DNA of 34,774 nucleotides. Origin: an uncultured Bacteroidia bacterium. GTDB lineage: Bacteria; Bacteroidota; Bacteroidia; Bacteroidales; UBA932. Both the position numbers and the translations under genes were made by a program. The notes beneath the pieces were generated by a model. That model worked only from the letters and a program-made list of their open reading frames with translations. It did not search any database and was not told the DNA's origin. The stretch spans positions 1 to 34,774 of the forward strand of contig CADAJF010000007.1 in assembly GCA_902788175.1 (NCBI GenBank), written 5' to 3'. This document shows, piece by piece, positions 23,207-30,941 of this stretch (within the stretch, counting starts at the first letter, position 1; every line of letters starts with the position of its first letter).

Positions 23207-24517
23207 ATGAAGAAAGCTTATATAGAGACATACGGGTGTCAGATGAACGTGAACGACACCGAAGTAATCTTTTCCATCCTGGAGAAGGCGGGGTACTCGC
23301 GCACGGAGTCCATGGAGGAGGCTCAGCTTCTGATGGCCAACACCTGCTCCATCCGCGACAACGCAGAGCAGCGCATCTGGGGTCGCCTGGAGGTGTTCAA
23401 CCAGCAGCGTAAGAGCCGTCCCGGCGTGCTGGTGGGCATCGTGGGCTGCATGGCCGAACGCCTGAAAGACCAATTGCTGGATACCGGCAAAGTGGACCTG
23501 GTTGTGGGACCGGACGCTTACCGTTCGCTTCCCCGGCTGCTGGAGGCCGTAACCCCGGACAGCCCCCAGATGGACGTCCTCCTCTCCCGCGAAGAGACCT
23601 ACGCCGACATCACCCCCGTCCGCACGGACAAAAACGGGATATCGGCCTTTATCTCCATCATGCGCGGATGCAACAACGTCTGCTCCTACTGCGTGGTTCC
23701 CTACACCCGAGGGGCAGAGCGTTCCCGGGACGCCCGCTCCATCCTGCGGGAAGCCCGTGACGTCTATGACAAAGGCTATAAGGAAGTTACGCTGCTGGGA
23801 CAGAACGTGGACAGCTACCTGTGGAAGAGCGAAAACCAGACCGTCAACTTTGCCCGCCTGCTGGGTGATGTGGCCGCCATTGCGCCGGATCTGCGGGTCC
23901 GGTTCGCCACCTCCCATCCCAAAGACATCAGCGACGAGGTGATTGATACCATGGCCGCCCATCCCAATATCTGCCGCCACATCCACCTGCCCGTCCAGTC
24001 CGGCAGCTCCCGCATGCTGGAAAAGATGCGCCGCAAATACAACCGTGAATGGTACCTGGAGCGCGTGGCCAGAATCCGCAGCGTGATGCCGGACTGCGGC
24101 CTCACCACGGACGTCATTGCCGGTTTCTGCTCGGAAACGGAGGAGGACCATCGGCAAACCCTGAGCCTCATGGAAGAGGTGGGCTTTGACTGGGCCTTCA
24201 TGTTCGCCTACTCCGACCGCCCGGGAACCCTGGCCAACCGCACCATGCAGGACGATGTCCCCGCCCAGGTGAAAAACCGCCGCCTGAGCGAGATCATCGA
24301 GCTCCAGAACCGCAAGTCTCTGGAGCGCTACCGGGCCATGATAGGCAAGCAGGTAGAGGTGCTGGTGGAAGGGCCCTCCAAGCGCAATCCGGAGCAGCTT
24401 TGCGGCAGGGCATCCAACAATATGATGTGCGTTTTCCCAGCCCTGGACAGGCAGAAAGGCAGCCTGACAAGCGTAACGGTAGTAGATGCCACATCGGCCA
24501 CGCTCATCTGCGAGTAG
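23207..24517 (+). CDS. miaB: tRNA-2-methylthio-N6-dimethylallyladenosine synthase
   Basis: Radical-SAM methylthiotransferase that adds the 2-methylthio group to i6A37 of tRNA. The 436-residue protein has an N-terminal MTTase domain whose three cluster Cys lie in TYGCQMN, NTCSIRDNAEQ and VGCMAE. The radical SAM motif is RGCNNVCSYCVVPYTRG (Cys155, 159, 162), and GFDWAFMFAYSDRPGT and a C-terminal TRAM domain follow (ERYRAMIGKQVEVLVEGPSK). NTCSIRDNAEQRIWGRL separates it from RimO and MtaB. ATG 23207 gives the standard MKKAYIETYGC start, 8 bases after upp. Confidence 0.96.
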   Translation: MKKAYIETYGCQMNVNDTEVIFSILEKAGYSRTESMEEAQLLMANTCSIRDNAEQRIWGRLEVFNQQRKSRPGVLVGIVGCMAERLKDQLLDTGKVDLVVGPDAYRSLPRLLEAVTPDSPQMDVLLSREETYADITPVRTDKNGISAFISIMRGCNNVCSYCVVPYTRGAERSRDARSILREARDVYDKGYKEVTLLGQNVDSYLWKSENQTVNFARLLGDVAAIAPDLRVRFATSHPKDISDEVIDTMAAHPNICRHIHLPVQSGSSRMLEKMRRKYNREWYLERVARIRSVMPDCGLTTDVIAGFCSETEEDHRQTLSLMEEVGFDWAFMFAYSDRPGTLANRTMQDDVPAQVKNRRLSEIIELQNRKSLERYRAMIGKQVEVLVEGPSKRNPEQLCGRASNNMMCVFPALDRQKGSLTSVTVVDATSATLICE

Positions 24518-24541
24518 TGGGGATTTGTCAGAAAAAATCAC

Positions 24542-24549
24542 TACCTTTG
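24542..24549 (+). promoter_or_regulatory. -7 element TACCTTTG, almost touching a GTG start
   Basis: TACCTTTG ends 5 bases before GTG 24555. If used, transcription would begin at about the start codon, giving a leaderless or nearly leaderless message. A TTTG at 24524-24527 is only 14 bases upstream of it. Confidence 0.45.
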
Positions 24550-24554
24550 CCACT

Positions 24555-25028
24555 GTGAAAGCATTCAGGTATATAGGCATCTTTCTTGTAGCGGCGGCGC
24601 TTCTAAGCAGCTGCGGCTACTCCAAAGTGAAGGACATCTCCCTCACTTCGGTAGGGGTGGCCTATATAGTTCCCACCTCGTCCCGCTCGGTAGATGCCAA
24701 GCTGCTCCTTACCATCAACAACCCCGCCCCGGGCTTTGCCGTTCAGGAAGTGAGCGGGCTCATCCGCTACCAGGACAAGGTCATCGCCCATTTTGTCACT
24801 TCGGGGCCGCTGGAACTGCTGGGAAAGGCAGAAGCCGCCTATGAACTTCCCTGCACCGTCCGCCTGGACGAAGGCTCCTCCCTCCTGGAAGTGCTGGTCA
24901 TCGCCTCCAAGGGAACGCTCAAAAACCTGAAGGCCGATGTCAGTGTCCAGGCCGCCATAGGCAAGAACGGCGTTCTGCGCGCCCCTTTCACCTTCAAGGA
25001 CCTGGACATCTCCCAATTCAACAAATAG
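24555..25028 (+). CDS. LEA2-like lipoprotein
   Basis: A 157-residue predicted lipoprotein. The signal is KAFRYIGIFLVAAALLSSC with Cys at 20. The body resembles the late-embryogenesis-abundant type 2 (LEA14/WHy) beta-sandwich: KDISLTSVGVAYIVPTSSRSVDAKLLLTINNPAPGFAVQEVSGLIRYQDKVIAHFV and later LKADVSVQAAIG. The 'inNP' phrase is typical of that fold. The function is unknown in Bacteroidota. GTG at 24555 is the only start that keeps the signal peptide; no Met occurs in the early region. It is followed 3 bases later by the SPOR gene. Confidence 0.7.
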   Translation: MKAFRYIGIFLVAAALLSSCGYSKVKDISLTSVGVAYIVPTSSRSVDAKLLLTINNPAPGFAVQEVSGLIRYQDKVIAHFVTSGPLELLGKAEAAYELPCTVRLDEGSSLLEVLVIASKGTLKNLKADVSVQAAIGKNGVLRAPFTFKDLDISQFNK

Positions 25029-25031
25029 CCT

Positions 25032-25490
25032 ATGAAACGCACGCTCGTCATACTGATTGCCCTCCTCACCCTGGGAGCCTCCCTTCACGCGCAGGACACC
25101 ACCCGCGTGGCCCCCGTTGACTCCACCCTGGTGGGGCGGGATGTTTTTTCTGTCATCGGCTCCGGCGTACAGCTCCAGCAAAGCTCGGCGGTACGGCAGA
25201 CTATGCAGCAGCACATCCGTGACAACGCCAATAAGCCCATCCACGGGTACCGTATCCGCGTTTTTTATGATAACGGTCCGTCGGCCCGCAGCAAGTCGGC
25301 CGGCATAGAAGAGAGCCTGCGCAGGCAGTACCCCGGCATCATGGTGTACCGCAGCTTCGAAAGCCCCAACTACAAGGTAAGCATCGGGGACTTCCGCTCC
25401 AAGGATGAGGCCCAGCGCATTTTCCAGGCGCTGAAGGGCAGCTATCCCACCGCTTTCATCATCAAGGAGAGTATCAACTATCCGCGCTAA
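25032..25490 (+). CDS. SPOR-domain periplasmic protein
   Basis: A 152-residue exported protein: signal peptide MKRTLVILIALLTLGASLHAQ, a linker to about 75, then a SPOR domain (IHGYRIRVFYDNGPSARSKSAGIEESLRRQYPGIMVYRSFESPNYKVSIGDFRSKDEAQRIFQALKGSYPTAFII). SPOR domains bind glycan strands stripped of stem peptides, which gather at division sites. That fits its place upstream of rpoN and the dcw cluster. It starts 3 bases after the LEA2-like gene. Confidence 0.88.
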   Translation: MKRTLVILIALLTLGASLHAQDTTRVAPVDSTLVGRDVFSVIGSGVQLQQSSAVRQTMQQHIRDNANKPIHGYRIRVFYDNGPSARSKSAGIEESLRRQYPGIMVYRSFESPNYKVSIGDFRSKDEAQRIFQALKGSYPTAFIIKESINYPR

Positions 25491-25493
25491 GCC

Positions 25494-26945
25494 ATGGCTG
25501 CCATAGAACAGGGACTACAGCAGAAACAGCAGCAGAAGCTGTCACCGCTTCAGATTCAGACCATCAAGCTGATAGAGATGCCGGTGCAGGCCCTGGAGCA
25601 GCATGTGCGGGAGGTTCTCAACGACAATCCCGTCATCGACGACACCCCCCAGAAAGGAGAGGACGAACCCCGTGACATCTCCATCTCGGAGGTGGAGGAA
25701 AAGGAGCAGAGCGGCGGCTCGCTGGAAGAAAACTACGGCTCCCAGGACGACGACATCCCCTCCTACAACCTCTACGTGAACAACTGGGGCAAGGACGAAC
25801 GCCCGGAATACAACACCTTCTCCGTCAAGCAGAGTTTCACCCAGAGCCTTCAAGAGCAGCTGGGTTACCGCAACCTCACGGACCACCAGCGCACGGTGGC
25901 TTCGTTCATCATCGGCTCCCTGGACGACGACGGCTACCTTCGCCGCGACATAGAATCCCTGGTGGATGACCTTGCCTTCCGCGCAGGGGTGGAATCCAAT
26001 GCCCAGGAGGTTGAGCAGATGCTCCGCGTGGTGCAGGAGTTCGAGCCCTCCGGTGTGGGCGCCCGGGACCTCAGGGAATGCCTCATCCTCCAGCTGGAGG
26101 ACAAAAAGCGCACGCCGGCGGTGGCCAATGCCTTGCGGGTGCTTACGGAGCAGTTCGAGGCCTTCAAGAACCGCCATTTCCAGAAAGTGATGAGCCGCCT
26201 GCGTCTAAGCGAGGAGGAGATGAAGGGCGTCCTGGAGGAAATCCGCCGCCTGAACCCCTCTCCCGGCGGCCAGATAGACGACTCCTACAACGACCAGGCC
26301 CAGCAGGTGGTCCCTGACTTCCGCCTGGACTACGAGAACGGCCAGCTGATTCTGAGCATGCCCCGTTTCAGCATTCCTGAACTGAGGATCAACCACAAAT
26401 ACTCGGAAATCATGGAAAACGGCCGGCTCTCCCCTTCCCGCTCGGACAAGGAAGCCGCCACCTTCGTCAAGCAGAAGATAGACTCCGCCAAATGGTTTAT
26501 CGAGGCACTTCGGCAGCGCCAGAACACCCTGGAAAGCACCATGCGCGCCATCATCGATTACCAGCGGGACTACTTCATAGACGGCGACGAGAGTTCCCTG
26601 CGCCCCATGGTCCTGAAGGATATCGCGGAAAAGACCGGCTTTGACATCTCCACCATCTCCCGCGTGGTGAACAGCAAGTGGATAGAAACCCACTTCGGGA
26701 TTTTCCCGCTCAAGTACTTCTTCTCCGAAGGCCTGGAGAACACGGACGGAGAAGAGGTGAGCACCCGTGAAATCAAGAAAGCCCTGCGCGCAATGGTGGA
26801 CGCCGAGGACAAGCACAACCCCCTCACCGACGACGAACTGGTGGACGGCCTGGCCGCCAAAGGCTACAAGGTGGCCCGCCGCACCATTGCCAAGTACCGC
26901 GCGCTGCTGGATATTCCCAAGGCCCGCCTAAGACGAGAGCTTTAA
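25494..26945 (+). CDS. rpoN: RNA polymerase sigma-54 factor
   Basis: Alternative sigma factor that needs AAA+ activators. The 483-residue protein has the Gln/Leu-rich region I (QGLQQKQQQKLSPLQIQTIKLIEMPVQALEQHVREVLNDNPVID), an acidic linker (about 50-90), and a core-binding part (about 110-280). A helix-turn-helix (LKDIAEKTGFDISTISRVVNSKW) follows, then the RpoN box near residue 460 (VARRTIAKYRALLDIP). All regions are complete. It starts 3 bases after the SPOR gene and ends with a terminator, separating it from mraZ. No activator gene is in the window. Confidence 0.96.
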   Translation: MAAIEQGLQQKQQQKLSPLQIQTIKLIEMPVQALEQHVREVLNDNPVIDDTPQKGEDEPRDISISEVEEKEQSGGSLEENYGSQDDDIPSYNLYVNNWGKDERPEYNTFSVKQSFTQSLQEQLGYRNLTDHQRTVASFIIGSLDDDGYLRRDIESLVDDLAFRAGVESNAQEVEQMLRVVQEFEPSGVGARDLRECLILQLEDKKRTPAVANALRVLTEQFEAFKNRHFQKVMSRLRLSEEEMKGVLEEIRRLNPSPGGQIDDSYNDQAQQVVPDFRLDYENGQLILSMPRFSIPELRINHKYSEIMENGRLSPSRSDKEAATFVKQKIDSAKWFIEALRQRQNTLESTMRAIIDYQRDYFIDGDESSLRPMVLKDIAEKTGFDISTISRVVNSKWIETHFGIFPLKYFFSEGLENTDGEEVSTREIKKALRAMVDAEDKHNPLTDDELVDGLAAKGYKVARRTIAKYRALLDIPKARLRREL

Positions 26946-26973
26946 CCCCCCCTCTTCAGCAAATCCCCCCTGC

Positions 26974-26998
26974 AAACGGCCCCCAAGGTCGTTTTTTT
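26974..26998 (+). terminator. Rho-independent terminator after rpoN
   Basis: AAACGGCC (26974-26981), loop CCCAA, GGTCGTTT (26987-26994) with one G-T wobble, continuing into a T run to 26998. It lies 29 bases after the rpoN stop. Confidence 0.75.
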
Positions 26999-27015
26999 GT
27001 ATGTTCAAAAGTTTG

Positions 27016-27050
27016 TGGAAAAATTTGGAAGAAAATGTAAGAAAATGGAA
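27016..27050 (+). promoter_or_regulatory. MraZ-box array upstream of mraZ
   Basis: Four 5-base boxes TGGAA (27016), TGGAA (27026), TGTAA (27036) and TGGAA (27046) recur at exactly 10-base steps, each separated by 5 bases. This is the layout of known MraZ operators (TGGGN direct repeats with 5-base gaps). It lies just before the -7 element of the dcw operon, so MraZ binding there would repress its own operon. Confidence 0.7.
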
Positions 27051-27059
27051 AACTTTGCG

Positions 27060-27067
27060 TATCTTTG
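27060..27067 (+). promoter_or_regulatory. -7 element TATCTTTG of the dcw operon
   Basis: TATCTTTG, 28 bases before the mraZ ATG (27096) and 9 bases after the last MraZ-type box. It is the probable main promoter of mraZ-rsmH-ftsL-ftsI-murE-mraY. Confidence 0.6.
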
Positions 27068-27095
27068 CAAACAAGCGTGAAAGGTTTTTAGTTTT

Positions 27096-27560
27096 ATGGT
27101 CAGGTTTTTTGGAACAGCCAGCGGAAAAGTAGATGACAAGGGGCGCATCGTGCTCCCTGCCATCTTCCGTGACGCCCTGGTAAGGGGCGGCTCCGAGAAC
27201 ATGGCCCTTGTTGTAAAAAAGAACGTCCAGCAGTGCTGCATAGACCTGTTCGCCCTGGAAGAATGGGAGCGCCGCAGCGAAAAAGTGCTGGAAGGAATAG
27301 ACCCGGAACTAAGCACCGAAGACGCGGACTTTTGGACCAAGTACAACGACGGTGTCTTCACCCTGTTCCCGGATGAGAAACTGGGCCGCCTGAACATCCC
27401 GTCGTCGCTGCTTGAGCGTGCAGGTATTACCAAAGAGGTGATATTCGGCGGCGTGGGTTACAAGCTCCAGCTCTGGGCTCCCCTCACGCGTGAGAAAAAC
27501 CTTCTCACGGACGAGGCGTTCAAGCAGGCCGCATCGAGACTATCCTCCAAAAACAAGTAA
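27096..27560 (+). CDS. mraZ: Transcriptional regulator MraZ
   Basis: A 154-residue DNA-binding protein of the AbrB-like fold that forms rings and controls the division and cell-wall cluster. It has two half-sites: VDDKGRIVLPAIFRD (about 12-26) and DEKLGRLNIPSSLLERAGI (about 89-107), each with the DxxGR-type motif. It is the first gene of the cluster, and the repeat array at 27016-27050 upstream is its likely operator. The rsmH gene follows after 14 bases. Confidence 0.95.
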   Translation: MVRFFGTASGKVDDKGRIVLPAIFRDALVRGGSENMALVVKKNVQQCCIDLFALEEWERRSEKVLEGIDPELSTEDADFWTKYNDGVFTLFPDEKLGRLNIPSSLLERAGITKEVIFGGVGYKLQLWAPLTREKNLLTDEAFKQAASRLSSKNK

Positions 27561-27574
27561 GGAGGTCTCGGTGA

Positions 27575-28519
27575 ATGGCTGAATATCATATCCCTGTACT
27601 GTTGGCGGAAAGTGTTTCCGCCCTGGTCACAAATCCTGATGGAATATACGCAGACGCCACTTTCGGAGGCGGTGGTCACACCGCTGCCGTACTTTCACGC
27701 TTAAACGCCGGCGGGAAAGTCATCGCCTTCGATCGTGACGCTGATGCACTGGCCAACGCCCCGGAGGATCCCAGGCTCACCCTCATCCACAACAACTTCC
27801 GCTTCATCGAGAACTTCGCGGCGCAGCTTGCCCGTTCCTCCTCCTTAAACGAGGCCGGTGAACCCGCGGTATTTGACGGTATCCTGGCCGATTTAGGCGT
27901 AAGCTCGCACCAGTTTGACACCGCAGAGCGCGGCTTCAGCTTCCGTTTCGAGGACGCCCCCCTGGACATGCGCATGAACCGCGAGGCCACCCTCACGGCG
28001 GAGGAGGTGGTGAACAGCTACCCGGAAGAGGAGCTGGAGCGCATCCTCAGGCTGTACGGGGAAGTGGACGGCGCCAGGAACATGGCCCGCCTCATTGCCC
28101 AGGCAAGGGCCCAGAAGCCCATCCGCAGCAGCTCGGAGCTGGACCGCGCCATCGGCCGTATGCTCCCCGCCGGGGCAGAGCACAAGCTGCTGGCCAAAGT
28201 GTACCAGGCCCTCCGCATAGAGGTGAACCAGGAGCTCCATGCCCTGGAAAAGTTCCTGGACGGCGCCACCCGCAGCCTCAAACCCGGCGGCCGCCTGGTA
28301 GTGATTACCTACCACAGCCTGGAGGACCGCATGGTGAAAAACTTCATAAAGACCGGAAACGTGGAAGGAGTGCTTGTCAAGGACAGTTTCGGCCGAACGG
28401 ATACCCCCCTGGAGGCCGTGGGCCGGAAGCCTGTGCTGCCGCAGGAAAGTGAAATTGCGGGGAATACGCGCGCCCGCAGCGCGAAGCTCCGAGTAGCGCA
28501 AAGGAGGACCGCCGTATGA
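27575..28519 (+). CDS. rsmH: 16S rRNA m4C1402 methyltransferase
   Basis: SAM-dependent methyltransferase acting on C1402 of 16S rRNA. The 314-residue protein shows YHIPVLLAESVSALV, the SAM loop ADATFGGGGHTAAVLSRL (GGGGH at 31-35), FDGILADLGVSSHQFD, PLDMRMN, and the C-terminal YHSLEDRMVKNFIK and ARSAKLRVAQR. A clear Shine-Dalgarno sequence, AAGGAGG (27558-27564), 10 bases before the ATG is unusual for this phylum and supports the start. Its end overlaps ftsL by 4 bases (ATGA). Confidence 0.96.
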   Translation: MAEYHIPVLLAESVSALVTNPDGIYADATFGGGGHTAAVLSRLNAGGKVIAFDRDADALANAPEDPRLTLIHNNFRFIENFAAQLARSSSLNEAGEPAVFDGILADLGVSSHQFDTAERGFSFRFEDAPLDMRMNREATLTAEEVVNSYPEEELERILRLYGEVDGARNMARLIAQARAQKPIRSSSELDRAIGRMLPAGAEHKLLAKVYQALRIEVNQELHALEKFLDGATRSLKPGGRLVVITYHSLEDRMVKNFIKTGNVEGVLVKDSFGRTDTPLEAVGRKPVLPQESEIAGNTRARSAKLRVAQRRTAV

Positions 28520-28857
28520 GTTGGAGCGACTTCTGGAAATCTGTCCGCAACATCCTGCGCGCCCTCAGGAACGGGGAATTCCTCCTCCGCATCCGGGCCG
28601 ACAAATACTACATGCACATCATGTACCTCTTCCTCCTGATGTGGGTGACCATCCTCCTGAGCCTCCAGGTGGACAAAACCCTTGCCAAGGCAGGAGACAA
28701 CCAGGCCGCCATCGACCAGCTGCGCATCCACTACGCAGAACGGGAAGCCGCCCTGGTGAAACTGCACAGCGCTTCGGCCGCCGAAGCCCGCCTCAAACAG
28801 CTGGGAGTGGACCTTTCCCTCCCCCAGGAACCCGCCACAGTCATCAAGAGCAAATGA
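28516..28857 (+). CDS. ftsL: FtsL-like division protein
   Basis: A 113-residue bitopic membrane protein between rsmH and ftsI, where FtsL always lies. It has a short cytoplasmic N-terminus, one membrane segment (MHIMYLFLLMWVTILLSLQV, about 35-54) and a periplasmic coiled-coil (AIDQLRIHYAEREAALVKLHSASAAEARLKQLG). FtsL bridges FtsB/FtsQ and the FtsW-FtsI synthase. Sequence similarity is weak in this family, so position and topology carry the call. It overlaps both neighbours by 4 bases (ATGA), so translation is coupled. Confidence 0.85.
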   Translation: MSWSDFWKSVRNILRALRNGEFLLRIRADKYYMHIMYLFLLMWVTILLSLQVDKTLAKAGDNQAAIDQLRIHYAEREAALVKLHSASAAEARLKQLGVDLSLPQEPATVIKSK

Positions 28858-30941
28858 GCAGGAAAGAGAGTGAAATAAAAGACACCATCGTTGGCCGCGA
28901 CAGAATCCACGTGGTCATGTTCTTCCTGTCCCTGGTCTTCCTGCTGCTGGGCGGCGCCATCCTGGTGCGCATAGTCCAAATCCAGGCCACCTACAGCGTG
29001 GACGAGCGCGTGATAAGCCTCTTCCGCCCCTCCGTCCAAAAGCACGTGGACCATCCGGTCAGGGGAAAAATCCTGGCAACGGACGGGCGGCCGCTGGCTA
29101 TATCGGCCCCGCTCTATGACATCTACATGGACTGCACCGTGCGCAAGCAGGACTACATTGACCTGGGGAAAGACTCCCTGGAGGCCGCCTGGAGAGCCAA
29201 AGCCCGGGAACTGGCCGCCTGCCTGAGCGCCGAGTTCCGCGACAAGAGCGCCGATGCCTACGCCAAGGCCATCCTGGAAGGACGCGACAAAGGCGCCAAG
29301 TACCTCCGCATCCAGCGCAACATAGACCTCAGCACCCTCAATAAGGTCAAATCCTTCCCCCTCTTCCGCGAAGGGCCCTACACCGGCGGTTTCATTGTCC
29401 AGCAGCACGAGGAGCGCATCTACCCCTACGACTCCCTGGCCCGCCGCGTGATCGGCTATGTCAAGGAACAGAACCGGATAGGCCTGGAATCCAGTTTTGA
29501 CAGCGAGCTCCACGGCCACGAAGGCTATGAGTGGCGCCGCGTCACGGACAATAAGCGCTGGGTACGGGACCTGGACTCGGCCCAGGTGAAGGTGCAGGAC
29601 GGCAACGACATCCGCACCACCCTCAACGTGGACTTCCAGGATATCGCCGACAGAGCCCTCCGCACCCAGATCAACGAGGATGAAGGCATCCGCGCAGGCA
29701 TCTGCATCATCATGGAAGCCAAAACCGGCGCCATCCGCGCCATGGTGAACCTCTCGCGCGGGGAAACCCCCGCCACCACCCTCTGGGAACGCGAGAACCT
29801 GTGCCTGAGGGAAGTGGGCGAACAAGGCTCCGTCATGAAAACCGTCACCCTGCTCTCCGTGGTGGAAGACGGCTATGTCAGGAGCCTGGAGCAGACCATC
29901 CCCACCAAAGACGGCAAAGTGAGCAATTACAAGCAGGATGTCCATATCCTGGACTACCAGCGGGAAACCGGTCGCCGGGACATCAGCGTCATGCACGGCT
30001 TCGAGATTTCTTCCAACTACGTATTCACTTACCTGGCAGAGAATTTCTACGGAAACCGGCCTCAGGAGCTGTTTGACCACATCTACTCCTACCGCCTGGG
30101 AGAAGCCTTCGACTTTGACATCAACGGTCTGGGAAAGCCTGTAGTGAACCGCCCGGACACCCCCGGCTGGTCCAAGACCACCCTGGGCACCACCGCTTAC
30201 GGCTACGGCCTCAGCGTAACGCCCCTGCACGTGGCCACCTTTTACAACGGCATTGCCAACAAGGGCTGCATGATGAAGCCCTACCTGGTAGAGAGCGTGG
30301 AAAAGGACGGCAAGGTTCTGAAACGCTTCGAGCCGTCGGCCCTGAACAGCAGCATCTGCTCACCCGCGACGGCTGACACTGTCACCCGCGCCCTGCGCGC
30401 CGTGGTGCACAGCGGCACGGGTACCCGCCTCAAAAACGCCAAACTGCCCGTTGCAGGCAAGACCGGCACCGCCCAAGTGGTGCTCACCCCCGCAGAGCGC
30501 AAAGGCAGCGCAGACCCCTACCATGACCCCATGGGCCGCAAGAAGAACCAAGGTACCTTCGTGGGCTTCTTCCCCGCCGACAACCCCAAATACACCATCC
30601 TGGTCACCGTCTATTCCTATCTCTCGGGCCGAAACTTCTACGGCGGCACCCTGCCCGCCCTGGCAGTCCGCGAGATTGTGGACAAGCTCTACGCCCTGGA
30701 CGGGGCCTGGGACCAGGAGCTGAAACCCAGCGCCAGCGTCCCGCACATGGCCGGGAAGGTAACGGTAGTTGACGGGCAGGTCCCGGACCTGAAAGGCCTG
30801 GGTCTCAAGGACGCCCTCTTTGCCCTGGAAGAGATGGGCCTTAGGTGCCAGTACAGCGGCACCGGCCATGTGGTCTCCCAATCCCCCGCCCCGGGAACCG
30901 CCTGCAAGAGCGGCCAAAGCGTAAAACTGACTTTGAAATGA
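28854..30941 (+). CDS. ftsI: Division-specific penicillin-binding protein with C-terminal PASTA domain
   Basis: Class B penicillin-binding protein that cross-links septal peptidoglycan. The 695-residue protein has a membrane segment at about 22-44 (VVMFFLSLVFLLLGGAILVRIVQI), a pedestal region with HPVRGKILATDGRPLAISAPLYDIYMD, and a transpeptidase domain. Catalytic motifs are SVMK (Ser326-Lys329), SSN (386-388) and KTG (536-538). One PASTA domain closes the protein (VPDLKGLGLKDALFALEEMGLRCQYSGTGHVVSQSPAPGTACKSGQSVKLTL). A C-terminal PASTA is common in Bacteroidota FtsI. ATG 28854 overlaps the ftsL stop (ATGA); the longer in-frame reading from 28521 would overlap all of ftsL and is rejected. 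Confidence 0.95.
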   Translation: MSRKESEIKDTIVGRDRIHVVMFFLSLVFLLLGGAILVRIVQIQATYSVDERVISLFRPSVQKHVDHPVRGKILATDGRPLAISAPLYDIYMDCTVRKQDYIDLGKDSLEAAWRAKARELAACLSAEFRDKSADAYAKAILEGRDKGAKYLRIQRNIDLSTLNKVKSFPLFREGPYTGGFIVQQHEERIYPYDSLARRVIGYVKEQNRIGLESSFDSELHGHEGYEWRRVTDNKRWVRDLDSAQVKVQDGNDIRTTLNVDFQDIADRALRTQINEDEGIRAGICIIMEAKTGAIRAMVNLSRGETPATTLWERENLCLREVGEQGSVMKTVTLLSVVEDGYVRSLEQTIPTKDGKVSNYKQDVHILDYQRETGRRDISVMHGFEISSNYVFTYLAENFYGNRPQELFDHIYSYRLGEAFDFDINGLGKPVVNRPDTPGWSKTTLGTTAYGYGLSVTPLHVATFYNGIANKGCMMKPYLVESVEKDGKVLKRFEPSALNSSICSPATADTVTRALRAVVHSGTGTRLKNAKLPVAGKTGTAQVVLTPAERKGSADPYHDPMGRKKNQGTFVGFFPADNPKYTILVTVYSYLSGRNFYGGTLPALAVREIVDKLYALDGAWDQELKPSASVPHMAGKVTVVDGQVPDLKGLGLKDALFALEEMGLRCQYSGTGHVVSQSPAPGTACKSGQSVKLTLK

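Noticed and set aside
23195-24580. Long minus-strand open frame antisense to miaB
   Set aside because: A shadow of miaB codon bias with no domain, and it would cover the whole of a certain gene.
28521-28853. Upstream extension of ftsI
   Set aside because: It would overlap all of ftsL in another frame. The ATGA overlap start at 28854 gives the normal FtsI N-terminus.
28731-30230. Long minus-strand open frame antisense to ftsI
   Set aside because: ftsI has all three catalytic motifs in frame. The antisense reading shows only low-complexity Gly/Val/His-rich sequence.
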